From contig DAAQ01000019.1 of assembly GCA_001701225.1 (NCBI GenBank), forward strand, positions 58,484 to 111,296: DNA of 52,813 nt. Reading direction: 5' to 3'. Every line of letters starts with the position of its first letter. The stretch's first letter is position 1. The notes below the pieces were generated by a model, which had not been told where the DNA came from, made no database searches, and saw only the letters and a list, made by a program, of their open reading frames with translations. The position numbers and the translations under genes were made by a program. Shown here piece by piece: positions 26,508 through 34,211 of the stretch. The stretch is from Bacteroidales bacterium H5. GTDB taxonomy: Bacteria; Bacteroidota; Bacteroidia; Bacteroidales; Muribaculaceae.

Positions 26508-26888
26508 TTATATCTTCTCTATCCTGAACACCACGGGGCGTGTGCCGTCCGGGCAACAGGCCATGATGACGCCGTTCTCGCCCCTCGACTCCGGGCAGTG
26601 TGCGGCATCGGCCAGGCATCCGGCCAATACCTCCCATGCCTTGGGGCAGAACCCTTGGGGGCACCCTCCGGCGAGTTCGAAGACCTGCCCGGTGCTGAAT
26701 GCCTCGCAAGGGCCGCACTCGGGATCCTCGAGCGACAGGCTCTGCAGGTCGGTGAAACAGTTGCGCCTCACCACAGTCACCCGCGCGCCGGATATCCTTC
26801 TCCTTTCCGATGCAAAGGCATCTGCACCTCCGAGCCCTATGGCACCCATGGCGAGCGCCGCCATCTTGCAAAAACTTCGTCTGTCCAT
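26508..26888 (-). CDS. TIGR04076-family cysteine-rich protein with Tat signal
   Basis: A 126-residue protein that starts MDRRSFCKMAALAMGAIGLG: a twin-arginine (RRSFCK) signal and hydrophobic stretch, cut near AFA. The rest (VTVVRRNCFTDLQ, then GPCEAFSTGQVFEL and MACCPDGTRPVVFRIE) matches TIGR04076, a family of unknown function. The mature part has nine cysteines (44, 58, 61, 76, 81, 91, 98, 111, 112), including CGPC and CC, which suggests a metal site or disulfides; Tat export fits a protein folded with a cofactor. It is the first gene of a minus-strand pair with the OmpA-like gene. Its -7 promoter element lies only 9 bp before the start codon. Confidence 0.8.
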   Translation of the reverse strand: MDRRSFCKMAALAMGAIGLGGADAFASERRRISGARVTVVRRNCFTDLQSLSLEDPECGPCEAFSTGQVFELAGGCPQGFCPKAWEVLAGCLADAAHCPESRGENGVIMACCPDGTRPVVFRIEKI

Positions 26889-26897
26889 ATTTATCTA

Positions 26898-26905
26898 CAA
26901 AGTTA
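26898..26905 (-). promoter_or_regulatory. -7 element for the TIGR04076 gene
   Basis: TAACTTTG on the minus strand ends 9 bp before the ATG, so the mRNA leader would be only about 3-6 nt. The element overlaps one copy of the repeat GTTAACACTTT (26902-26912 on the plus strand). Confidence 0.55.
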
Positions 26906-26965
26906 ACACTTTTCGGTGTGTTTTCGATTGAAGAAACCGCAAAAACACACTTCCGTTAACACTTT
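26902..26965. repeat. Direct repeat plus inverted repeat in a divergent control region
   Basis: GTTAACACTTT occurs perfectly at 26902-26912 and 26955-26965. Between the copies, GTGTGTTTT (26916-26924) and AAAACACAC (26942-26950) form a perfect 9-bp inverted repeat with a 17-nt loop. The block lies between the -7 elements of the TIGR04076 gene (minus) and purT (plus), as expected for a shared operator. Confidence 0.6.
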
Positions 26966-27001
26966 GCACATAGTATGGGGTATAATTTCAGCATTTTTCA
27001 C

Positions 27002-27009
27002 TAACTTTG
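27002..27009 (+). promoter_or_regulatory. -7 element of the purT promoter
   Basis: TAACTTTG lies 27 bp before the purT ATG, giving a leader of about 20 nt. No TTTG at -33; a T-rich run precedes it. Confidence 0.6.
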
Positions 27010-27036
27010 CACAAGATAACCGATCATCACATTGCA

Positions 27037-28221
27037 ATGTCAAAAATAGGAAGCAAACACACTCCGAGCGGCCGCAAGGCGATGCTGCTGGGGAGTGGAG
27101 AGTTAGGTAAGGAAGTTGCCCTCGAGCTGCAGCGCATGGGCGTCGAGGTTGTCGCCTGTGACAAATACCCCTGGGCTCCGGCCATGCAGGTAGCGGACAA
27201 GGCCCTCGTGTTCAATATGCTTGACCCCGATGCGCTCCGTTCTGCCATCGAGAGCGAGAAGCCCGACCATGTAATCCCCGAGGTTGAGGCGATAGCCACC
27301 CCCGTGCTTGTCAAGCTTGAAGAGGAGGGGGTACACGTCACTCCGACAGCCCGTGCGGCATTCCTCACCATGAACCGTGAGGGCATCCGCCGTCTGGCCG
27401 CTGAGGAGCTGGGATGCAAGACATCGCCTTACCGTTTCGCATCAGATTATGATGAGTTCAAGGAAGCTGTCAAGGCTGTGGGCATCCCATGTGTTGTCAA
27501 GCCTGTCATGTCGTCGAGCGGTCATGGCCAGAGCGTCATCAAGGCCGAAGCCGACATCGAGAAATCGTGGCACATAGCACAGGAAGGCGGACGAGCCGGA
27601 GCCGGACGCGTCATTGTCGAAGGATTTGTCGATTTCGACTATGAGATAACCCTTCTCACCGTCCGTTCGGTGTCAGGCACGCGCTTCTGCGAGCCTATCG
27701 GCCATATCCAGATTGACGGCGACTACCGCTATTCATGGCAGCCGCAGGCCATGACCCCAGAGGCCAAGCAGGCGGCACAGGATATAGCCCGCAAGGTGAC
27801 AGACGCTCTAGGGGGATATGGCATATTCGGTGTTGAGCTCTTCGTCAAGGGTGATGAAGTCATCTTCAGCGAGGTATCACCCCGTCCCCATGACACAGGT
27901 ATGGTCACCATGATTTCGCAAGACCTGAGCGAGTTCGCGCTACATTCGCGCGCATTGCTCGGCCTCCCCGTTCCCGACATCCGCTTCTATGGTCCTTCGG
28001 CATCACGCGCCGTAGTCGTGGAGGGAGACACCACTGAGATTGAGATGGACAACCTCGAGAAAGTACTTGAGGAGCCGGGGACCCAGATGAGAATCTTCGG
28101 CAAGCCCGAAATCAAGGGTCATCGCCGAATGGGTGTCATCCTCGCTACCGCCGACACAGTCGAGGAGGCAAGAGCCAAGGCTGAGAGAGCCTACGACAAA
28201 CTCGTGGTACGCGTAAAATAA
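27037..28221 (+). CDS. purT: Formate-dependent phosphoribosylglycinamide formyltransferase
   Basis: PurT uses formate and ATP to formylate GAR, a folate-independent route to purine ring atoms. The 394-residue protein (E. coli 392) is an ATP-grasp enzyme: MLLGSGELGKEVALE near 20, VIPEVEAIAT for substrate binding, the ATP-grasp loop MSSSGHGQS near 165, and the metal-binding GVELFVKGDEVIFSEVSPRPHDTGMVT. The ATG at 27037 is used because the in-frame TTG further up lies inside the promoter -7 element. The stop TAA shares one base with the ATG of the next gene, so the two are co-transcribed. Confidence 0.95.
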   Translation: MSKIGSKHTPSGRKAMLLGSGELGKEVALELQRMGVEVVACDKYPWAPAMQVADKALVFNMLDPDALRSAIESEKPDHVIPEVEAIATPVLVKLEEEGVHVTPTARAAFLTMNREGIRRLAAEELGCKTSPYRFASDYDEFKEAVKAVGIPCVVKPVMSSSGHGQSVIKAEADIEKSWHIAQEGGRAGAGRVIVEGFVDFDYEITLLTVRSVSGTRFCEPIGHIQIDGDYRYSWQPQAMTPEAKQAAQDIARKVTDALGGYGIFGVELFVKGDEVIFSEVSPRPHDTGMVTMISQDLSEFALHSRALLGLPVPDIRFYGPSASRAVVVEGDTTEIEMDNLEKVLEEPGTQMRIFGKPEIKGHRRMGVILATADTVEEARAKAERAYDKLVVRVK

Positions 28222-29837
28222 TGTATCGTCATATCTCATCCTCCATAATAGCCTTTCTTATCGCTGTGGCCATCTTTCCGGTTACAGCGGCAGGAAAGGC
28301 TTTTTCCGAGAAAGATGTCAATGCCCTGATCGAAAGGCTCGACAATGAGCTTCGTAAGCGTGATTCATATATAGCAGAGCGCCGCGAGCGAATAGACTCA
28401 CTCGAAAAGATGCAAGGGACAGTCGGAATCCCGGACAGCCTGAGGTATTCGGCCATACTTGGCCTCGGCGACGAATACAGCGCGTTCAACACAGATTCGG
28501 CCGTGATGTTCTATGATCTCGGTTACCGCAGTGCCCATACCGCAGGAGCTGACTCTGTGGCGTTGCGGTTCGCCTTGCGCAAGGTCAAGGTGCTTCCTCT
28601 CGTCATGTTCTTCGGGGAGAGCCATAAGCTCATGGACTCAATCAACCGCGTCAGTATCCCTGATGGCCTCAAGGCTGAGAAAGTTGAGGCTGAAAGGCAG
28701 ATGCAGTTTTATACGGCAAATTTTTTCACTGAATACCCATCTGTCTACGACAGCATAATGTCCCTTCAGGACGAGGCACAGTCACGGCTGCTCACGCTGC
28801 TTCCCGAAGACTCTCCCGTCTACAAGCTGAATCTTGCCGAGCATTATTCGTACAGGGGTGACGATACCAAGGCAATGGTGATATTGACCGACCTTATTTC
28901 CGAGATAGGGGAGACCGACCCTCTTTATGCCCGTGCCACGCATCTGTTGGCCGAGATAGCGCGCGAAAGGGAAGACACGGAAGGCTATATGTATTATCTT
29001 GCCCTCTCTGCCATTGCCGATACCCGTTGTGCCACGCTTGAGGTCGCATCGCTCCAGGAACTTGGAAAGCTCCTCTATGAGAACGATGACATAGAGCGCG
29101 CCCACAACTACCTTGCGGTCGCCCTCAGCAACGCCGTAGACTGCCATGCTTCACTGCGCATAATACAGACATCCAAGTCCATTCCGCTCATCGAGTGCGC
29201 ACACAAGGAACAGCTTCATGCCTCGCGCATGAGGATATATGCCGTCATTGTGGCCATGGCCATCTCGCTGATATTCCTCGCGGTTGCCATCAGGATTGCC
29301 AAACAACGCAACTCGCAGCTACGCACGATGACCGCACGCCTGACGGATGCCAGCAAGACAAAAGATGTCTATATAGCCCAGTTCCTCAATCTCTGCTCCA
29401 TATATATGGACAAGCTGAACCAGTTCAACAAAGTGGTCAACCGCAAGCTTACAACCGGCAAGGTCGACGACCTGCTTAAGCTGACTAAATCCGGCAAGTT
29501 CATCGAAGAGCAGTCCAAAGAATTCTATGAGGTGTTCGACGATGCCTTCCTGCATCTTTATCCGAACTTTGTGGCCGAGGTCAATTCACTCCTCGAGCCT
29601 GACAAGCAGATTGAGCTCAAGGAGAATGAGAAACTTAATACGGATTTGCGCATACTTGCCCTGATGCGTCTCGGAGTCGAGGACACATCGAGGATAGCGC
29701 AGATGCTCAACTATTCGGTCTACACCATATATACTTATCGTAATAAATTCAAGGGCCGCGCCATCAACCGCGACACGTTTGATGCCGATGTCATGGCAAT
29801 ACGCTCAGTGTCTCCACACGATGGCGCGAGCGGTTGA
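28221..29837 (+). CDS. DUF6377 membrane-anchored regulator-like protein
   Basis: A 538-residue protein with an N-terminal signal or anchor (about 5-24), a helical TPR-like periplasmic region (about 35-325; many paired helices such as LAEHYSYRGDDTKAMVILTDLI), one transmembrane helix (YAVIVAMAISLIFLAVAIRI, about 335-354), a coiled coil, and a cytoplasmic domain ending in LGVEDTSRIAQMLNYSVYTIYTYRNK, a LuxR-like helix-turn-helix. I recall this plan as DUF6377. It looks like a one-protein signalling system in which periplasmic input reaches a DNA-binding domain. The start shares a base with the purT stop. Target genes are not visible. No terminator with a U tract follows. Confidence 0.82.
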   Translation: MYRHISSSIIAFLIAVAIFPVTAAGKAFSEKDVNALIERLDNELRKRDSYIAERRERIDSLEKMQGTVGIPDSLRYSAILGLGDEYSAFNTDSAVMFYDLGYRSAHTAGADSVALRFALRKVKVLPLVMFFGESHKLMDSINRVSIPDGLKAEKVEAERQMQFYTANFFTEYPSVYDSIMSLQDEAQSRLLTLLPEDSPVYKLNLAEHYSYRGDDTKAMVILTDLISEIGETDPLYARATHLLAEIAREREDTEGYMYYLALSAIADTRCATLEVASLQELGKLLYENDDIERAHNYLAVALSNAVDCHASLRIIQTSKSIPLIECAHKEQLHASRMRIYAVIVAMAISLIFLAVAIRIAKQRNSQLRTMTARLTDASKTKDVYIAQFLNLCSIYMDKLNQFNKVVNRKLTTGKVDDLLKLTKSGKFIEEQSKEFYEVFDDAFLHLYPNFVAEVNSLLEPDKQIELKENEKLNTDLRILALMRLGVEDTSRIAQMLNYSVYTIYTYRNKFKGRAINRDTFDADVMAIRSVSPHDGASG

Positions 29838-30025
29838 CAGAAATCGGCAATGATATATAAAAGTGGTCTGAAACACCGTTTAAAAGGCCTTTTTCAAACC
29901 GGCAAGTTCTCAAATTCCCTATATTTTATTCATATTTTTATCTATATCACACAATATTATTCGACTGAAATACAAAGATATATCGTTTAAGTACATTTAT
30001 ATTTTCTCAATCGCCATCCTTATAG
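29838..30025. other. AT-rich gap after the DUF6377 gene
   Basis: No gene is seen here. A near-palindrome (about 29876-29902, centred on AAAAGGCCTTTT) follows the DUF6377 gene and may be a weak hairpin. A lone minus-strand TATCTTTG (29973-29980) has no -33 partner. Confidence 0.5.
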
Positions 30026-30058
30026 CTTGACTTTATGGGCGCCGAATTACTAACTTTG
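30026..30058 (+). promoter_or_regulatory. Promoter of the candidate small RNA
   Basis: CTTG (30026-30029), a 21-bp spacer and TAACTTTG (30051-30058) give a near-perfect Bacteroidota promoter. The transcript would start near 30063-30066, in a region without a recognisable gene. Confidence 0.65.
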
Positions 30059-30064
30059 CAGTAC

Positions 30065-30264
30065 AGACAGGCGACTGTCATAGTTAAGTATAAGAATTTG
30101 CAAGAAAAATATCATATCGGAAATTTGTATTTAAGAATGATGCATGGATTATAAGAAACGAATTGCATAATAGTAAATGTGTTTTTATGTTAGGTTTGTA
30201 GAGTCTTATTGCTAAGACGGCAGAGGAGCCCCTTCGTGAGAAGAGACTCCTCTGATTCTTTTTT
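30065..30264 (+). ncRNA. Candidate small RNA or leader RNA of about 200 nt upstream of folP
   Basis: A promoter at one end and a strong terminator at the other define a transcript with no sizeable open frame. A 5' hairpin GACAG-GCGA-CTGTC occupies 30066-30079, and GTCTTA-TTGC-TAAGAC occupies 30203-30218 just before the terminator stem. The middle is AT-rich with ATGCA/TGCAT pairing possible near 30140-30168. An eight-codon frame, ATG at 30144 to TAA at 30170 (MDYKKRIA), lies in the middle. It could be an independent sRNA (a 6S-type RNA cannot be excluded), a leader peptide attenuator for folP, or both. I could not assign a known RNA family. Confidence 0.5.
30221..30264 (+). terminator. Terminator of the candidate small RNA
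   Basis: CAGAGGAG (30221-30228) pairs with CTCCTCTG (30247-30254), with an inner CTTC-GTGA-GAAG hairpin, followed by TTCTTTTTT. It ends 50 bp before the folP start. Confidence 0.85.
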
Positions 30265-30276
30265 GGGGTCTGTGTT

Positions 30277-30307
30277 TTTGCGGTATGACAAAAAATGAGT
30301 AATTTCG
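30277..30307 (+). promoter_or_regulatory. folP promoter with almost no leader
   Basis: TTTG (30277-30280), 19 bp, then TAATTTCG (30300-30307; one mismatch to TAnnTTTG). The start codon is at 30315, so transcription would begin within about four bases of the ATG. Confidence 0.55.
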
Positions 30308-30314
30308 CAGTGAA

Positions 30315-31163
30315 ATGTTCAGATCATTCACACTTAATATCCGTGGCGAGCTTCGCCAATATGACCGTCCTCAGGTGATGGGGATAGTCAATGTCACCCC
30401 TGACTCATTCTTCGCCGCCTCACGTACGGCAACTGAGTCGGCAATAAAGGAGCGGGTGAGACAGATGCTGGACTCCGGTGCCGATTTCATCGACATAGGA
30501 GCCTATTCCTCACGTCCGGGCGCTGACGAGGTGACACCCGAAGAGGAGATATCACGCCTTGACGTCGGCATGAAGGCTCTGCGTGAGATGGCACCCGACA
30601 TCCCTGTCTCTGTAGACACGTTCAGAGCCGATGTCGCCCGGACAGCCATTCTTGAGCTTGGCGCCGACATCATAAACGACATATCGGGTGGAGACCTCGA
30701 CCATGAGATGGCCGATACCGTAGCTGAGCTTGGTGTACCCTATATATTAATGCACATGCGCGGAACCCCATCGACCATGCAGACGCTGACGGATTATAAT
30801 GATGTCACAGCCGATGTCATAGCCGACCTGTCGCGAAAGCTAAGGGAGCTGCGTCTGAAGGGTGTCGCGGATGTCATTGTCGATCCGGGCTTCGGCTTTG
30901 CCAAGACGGTAGGACAAAACTACGACATGATGCGTAATCTTGAGGAATTCACAAGGCTGCTGGACGCCCCCCTTCTCGTGGGGATATCGCGCAAGTCCAT
31001 GATTACGAAGCTTCTCGGCATTACCCCAGATGCTGCCCTCGCGGCTACGACAGCGCTAAATACCATAACCCTGACGCGAGGCGCATCATTTTTGCGCGTG
31101 CATGACGCGCTCGAGGCCTCCCAGGCCGTCAGGATATACGAAGCCTCGACAAACCGACAATAA
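30315..31163 (+). CDS. folP: Dihydropteroate synthase
   Basis: FolP joins p-aminobenzoate to dihydropterin pyrophosphate in folate synthesis and is the sulfonamide target. The 282 residues equal the E. coli length. Motifs follow the TIM-barrel order: PQVMGIVNVTPDSF (pterin diphosphate loop), DIGAYSSRPGADEV, SVDTFRADVA, INDISGG, LMHMRGTPSTMQ, VIVDPGFGFAKT, and GISRKSMI, ending with LRVHDALEASQA. It is followed after 21 bp by cdaA. The start fits the usual short extension before the first motif. Regulation may involve the terminator and RNA just upstream. Confidence 0.95.
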   Translation: MFRSFTLNIRGELRQYDRPQVMGIVNVTPDSFFAASRTATESAIKERVRQMLDSGADFIDIGAYSSRPGADEVTPEEEISRLDVGMKALREMAPDIPVSVDTFRADVARTAILELGADIINDISGGDLDHEMADTVAELGVPYILMHMRGTPSTMQTLTDYNDVTADVIADLSRKLRELRLKGVADVIVDPGFGFAKTVGQNYDMMRNLEEFTRLLDAPLLVGISRKSMITKLLGITPDAALAATTALNTITLTRGASFLRVHDALEASQAVRIYEASTNRQ

Positions 31164-31184
31164 ACATTTCAAAAGGATAAGCAC

Positions 31185-31961
31185 GTGGATCAGTTCGGCA
31201 TACGCGACGTCTTCGACATAGCCATAGTGGCTCTGCTCCTCTTCTACCTTTACAGGATCATGAAGGAGAGCGGCACCATAAACATATTCTTCGGAGTCCT
31301 CGCCTTCATAATGGTGTGGGTGCTCACATCTCAGATACTTGAGCTCAAGCTGATCGGTTCGATTCTCGACCAGTTCATGGGTATAGGGCTTCTGGTGCTC
31401 GTGATTCTCTTCCAGGATCAGATAAAGCGGTTCCTGGTCGAGCTCGGAGACCACAAGCGATGGAAATTCCTCAAGAACCTGTTCAGGCACGACAAGGCCC
31501 AGGAGGGCGCAGATACCCGCAAGTATGTGCTCCCGATAGTATATGCCTGCATGAACATGTCTAAGACCAAGACAGGCGCCCTGATCGTGATACGCCAGGA
31601 GATGTCGCTTGAATCATACGAACGCAGCGGCGACATCATAGATGCCGACATAAACTCACGTCTCATTGAGAATATCTTCTTCAAGAACTCACCACTCCAT
31701 GACGGCGCCATGATAATAGACCACGACCGCATACGCAGCGCAGGATGCATCCTCCCCGTGAGCCATGACCGCAATGTGCCACGCGCCCTCGGCCTGCGCC
31801 ACAGGTCGGCCCTCGGCATCTCTCAGGCCACGGATGCGTTCGCCATAGTGGTTTCGGAGGAGACGGGCAACATATCGGTCGCACACCGCGGCACACTGCA
31901 CACAAGGCTCAGCTCGACCGAGCTTGAGCACCGACTGTCGCAGGTAATGGCCGAGGAATGA
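31185..31961 (+). CDS. cdaA: Diadenylate cyclase CdaA
   Basis: CdaA makes cyclic di-AMP from two ATP; the messenger controls osmolyte and potassium balance and wall homeostasis in other phyla. The 258-residue protein has three N-terminal transmembrane helices (about 8-30, 37-55, 62-80), a linker, and a DAC domain with NSPLHDGAMII (the DGA motif) and LGLRHRSALGIS (the RHR motif), both intact. The start is GTG, supported by spacing and by the membrane helices beginning at once after it. It lies 21 bp behind folP, an arrangement that I recall in other Bacteroidota. Firmicutes instead pair it with ybbR and glmM. Confidence 0.94.
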   Translation: MDQFGIRDVFDIAIVALLLFYLYRIMKESGTINIFFGVLAFIMVWVLTSQILELKLIGSILDQFMGIGLLVLVILFQDQIKRFLVELGDHKRWKFLKNLFRHDKAQEGADTRKYVLPIVYACMNMSKTKTGALIVIRQEMSLESYERSGDIIDADINSRLIENIFFKNSPLHDGAMIIDHDRIRSAGCILPVSHDRNVPRALGLRHRSALGISQATDAFAIVVSEETGNISVAHRGTLHTRLSSTELEHRLSQVMAEE

Positions 31962-32057
31962 GCTACACTGCGTTACGCCACAAAGCAATAGGGGGATATT
32001 ATATCCGCACGAGAACGCCGTCCGGCCATTCCTAAAGGCAAATTCATGACGCCCACA

Positions 32058-32089
32058 TTTGCTTCTGTCAGTTTTTTTGTGTAATTTTG
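32058..32089 (+). promoter_or_regulatory. gyrB promoter
   Basis: TTTG (32058-32061), 20 bp, TAATTTTG (32082-32089): full match to both consensus elements. The leader to the ATG at 32167 is about 70 nt. Confidence 0.75.
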
Positions 32090-32166
32090 TAGCTGAAATC
32101 CGCCGTTTCAACCCTCTCTCCTCCGGCAATACAACAGAAAACAACATAGAAGAGATTATAAGCAAA

Positions 32167-34110
32167 ATGTCAGAAGAAGACAAGCAGAGAGAACAAGCCT
32201 ATAGCGCCAGCAACATCCAGGTGCTCGAGGGCCTCGAGGCTGTGCGTAAGCGTCCGGCCATGTATATCGGCGACATCAGTGCCAAGGGACTCCACCACCT
32301 GGTCTATGAGGTGGTAGACAACTCGATTGACGAGGCACTTGCAGGCTATGCCACTCACATTGAGGTCACAATCAACGAGGACAATTCGATAACCGTTGTC
32401 GACAATGGCCGAGGAATCCCGGTCGACATGCACGAGAAGGAGCACAAGAGTGCACTCGAGGTCGTGCTGACGGTGCTTCATGCAGGCGGTAAGTTCGACA
32501 AAGGCAGCTACAAGGTGTCGGGTGGCCTTCATGGTGTAGGCGTGAGCTGTGTCAACGCCCTCTCGACATATCTCCGCGCCGAGGTGCGCCGTTCTGGCAA
32601 AATATACATGCAGGAGTACTCATGTGGCAAACCTACCACCGAGCTCAAGGTGATAGGAGAGAGCGAGTCAACCGGCACAACCATCACATTCAAGCCCGAC
32701 GCCTCGATATTCACTGTCACCGAATACGACTATAACACTCTGGCCGTGCGTCTTCGCGACCTGGCATATCTCAACGCCGGGATCACCCTTACGCTGACAG
32801 ACATGCGCCAGCGCGACGCCGAGGGGAATCCCCGCCGTGAGGTGTTCTATTCAAAGGACGGTCTGCGAGAGTTTGTCGAGTATATCGACTCGAACAAGGA
32901 ATCGCTCATTGACGACGTGATACATCTCGCCACCGAGCGTCAGGGAATCCCTGTCGAGGTAGCTCTGACATATAACAACACGTTCAACGAGAACGTGCAC
33001 TCGTTTGTCAACAACATCAATACCATCGAGGGTGGCACACACCTCAGCGGATTCCGCCGCGGCCTGACCACGACCCTCAAGAAATATGCGGACGACAACA
33101 AATTGCTCGAGCGCATGAAGGTCGAGATTACAGGTGACGATTTCCGCGAAGGTCTCACCGCCGTCGTTTCGGTCAAGGTGCTCGAGCCTCAGTTCGAGGG
33201 ACAGACCAAGACCAAGCTCGGCAACAGCGAGGTGGCCGGAGCCGTATCATCGGCTGTCAGCGAGGCCCTGCGCAACTATCTCGAGGAGCATCCCAAACAG
33301 GCCAAGACCATTGTCGAGAAGATAGCCCTTGCAGCCCAGGCCCGTCAGGCCGCATACAAGGCCCGCAACAACATACTCCGTAAGTCGCCACTCGCCGGTG
33401 GCGGCCTTCCCGGCAAGCTGGCCGATTGCTCGTCGCGTCACGCCGAGGATTGCGAGCTCTTCCTTGTCGAGGGTGACTCGGCAGGCGGGACAGCCAAACA
33501 GGGCCGCGACCGCACATTCCAGGCTATATTGCCGCTGCGAGGCAAGATCCTTAATGTCGAGAAGGCAATGGACCACAAAGTGCTTGACAACAAGGAAATC
33601 CAGAGCCTTTATCGCGCTCTCCGCGTCACCATCGGCACAGACGAGGATCCCAAGGAAATCAATCTCTCGAAGCTCGCATATCACAAGATTATCATCATGA
33701 CCGATGCCGATGTCGACGGCTCGCACATCGCCACACTGCTGATGACATTCTTCTTCCGCCGCATGCGGCCCGTCATCGAGCAGGGCTACCTCTATCTCGC
33801 CACACCGCCGTTGTTCAAGTGCACACGCGGCAAGGTTGAGGAATATTGCTGGACTGAGGCACAGGTGCAGCAGTTCATAGCCGTGAACGGTGACAAGACC
33901 AAGGTGCAGCGCTACAAAGGTCTTGGCGAGATGTCGGCCGAGGAGCTGCGCGACACCACCATGGATCCGGAGCAGAGACTGTTGAAGCAAGTCTCGATAA
34001 GCGATGCAGCCGAAGCCGACCGCATCTTCTCGATGCTCATGGGCGAAGATGTGGCTCCACGCCGCGATTTCATCGAGGCAAACGCCAATTACGCCAATAT
34101 AGACGCCTGA
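32167..34110 (+). CDS. gyrB: DNA gyrase subunit B
   Basis: GyrB supplies the ATPase and part of the cleavage core of gyrase, which introduces negative supercoils. The 647-residue form lacks the roughly 165-residue insert of enterobacterial GyrB. The GHKL ATPase has EVVDNSIDEALAG, VDNGRGIPVD and GLHGVGVSCVNAL; the transducer carries QTKTKLGN; the Toprim domain has EGDSAGGTAKQGRDR, IMTDADVDGSHI and YKGLGEMSAEEL. The C-terminus ANANYANIDA resembles the usual GyrB tail. The ATG at 32167 starts MSEEDKQREQAYSASNIQ; longer in-frame starts run into the promoter. ParE was considered, but the KLGN and tail features favour GyrB. Confidence 0.95.
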   Translation: MSEEDKQREQAYSASNIQVLEGLEAVRKRPAMYIGDISAKGLHHLVYEVVDNSIDEALAGYATHIEVTINEDNSITVVDNGRGIPVDMHEKEHKSALEVVLTVLHAGGKFDKGSYKVSGGLHGVGVSCVNALSTYLRAEVRRSGKIYMQEYSCGKPTTELKVIGESESTGTTITFKPDASIFTVTEYDYNTLAVRLRDLAYLNAGITLTLTDMRQRDAEGNPRREVFYSKDGLREFVEYIDSNKESLIDDVIHLATERQGIPVEVALTYNNTFNENVHSFVNNINTIEGGTHLSGFRRGLTTTLKKYADDNKLLERMKVEITGDDFREGLTAVVSVKVLEPQFEGQTKTKLGNSEVAGAVSSAVSEALRNYLEEHPKQAKTIVEKIALAAQARQAAYKARNNILRKSPLAGGGLPGKLADCSSRHAEDCELFLVEGDSAGGTAKQGRDRTFQAILPLRGKILNVEKAMDHKVLDNKEIQSLYRALRVTIGTDEDPKEINLSKLAYHKIIIMTDADVDGSHIATLLMTFFFRRMRPVIEQGYLYLATPPLFKCTRGKVEEYCWTEAQVQQFIAVNGDKTKVQRYKGLGEMSAEELRDTTMDPEQRLLKQVSISDAAEADRIFSMLMGEDVAPRRDFIEANANYANIDA

Positions 34111-34122
34111 CAGGACACATAT

Positions 34123-34157
34123 ACGAGGGGTACCGATGAACCAATCGCGCCCCTCGT
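34123..34157 (+). terminator. Hairpin after gyrB
   Basis: ACGAGGGG (34123-34130) pairs with CCCCTCGT (34150-34157) across a 19-nt loop, 12 bp past the gyrB stop. The following sequence (GTATTCTATAT) is only partly T-rich, so termination may be incomplete. Confidence 0.6.
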
Positions 34158-34211
34158 GTATTCTATATGTATAGAGCTGTTCATCATATAGAATTAAAAT
34201 CGTTTTTCACC

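Noticed and set aside
27007..27036. A longer purT start at a TTG codon
   Set aside because: The codon lies inside the TAACTTTG promoter element, so it would not be transcribed. The ATG at 27037 gives the usual PurT start.
29973..29980. A minus-strand TATCTTTG matching the -7 consensus
   Set aside because: No -33 element at the expected distance and no minus-strand gene in front of it.
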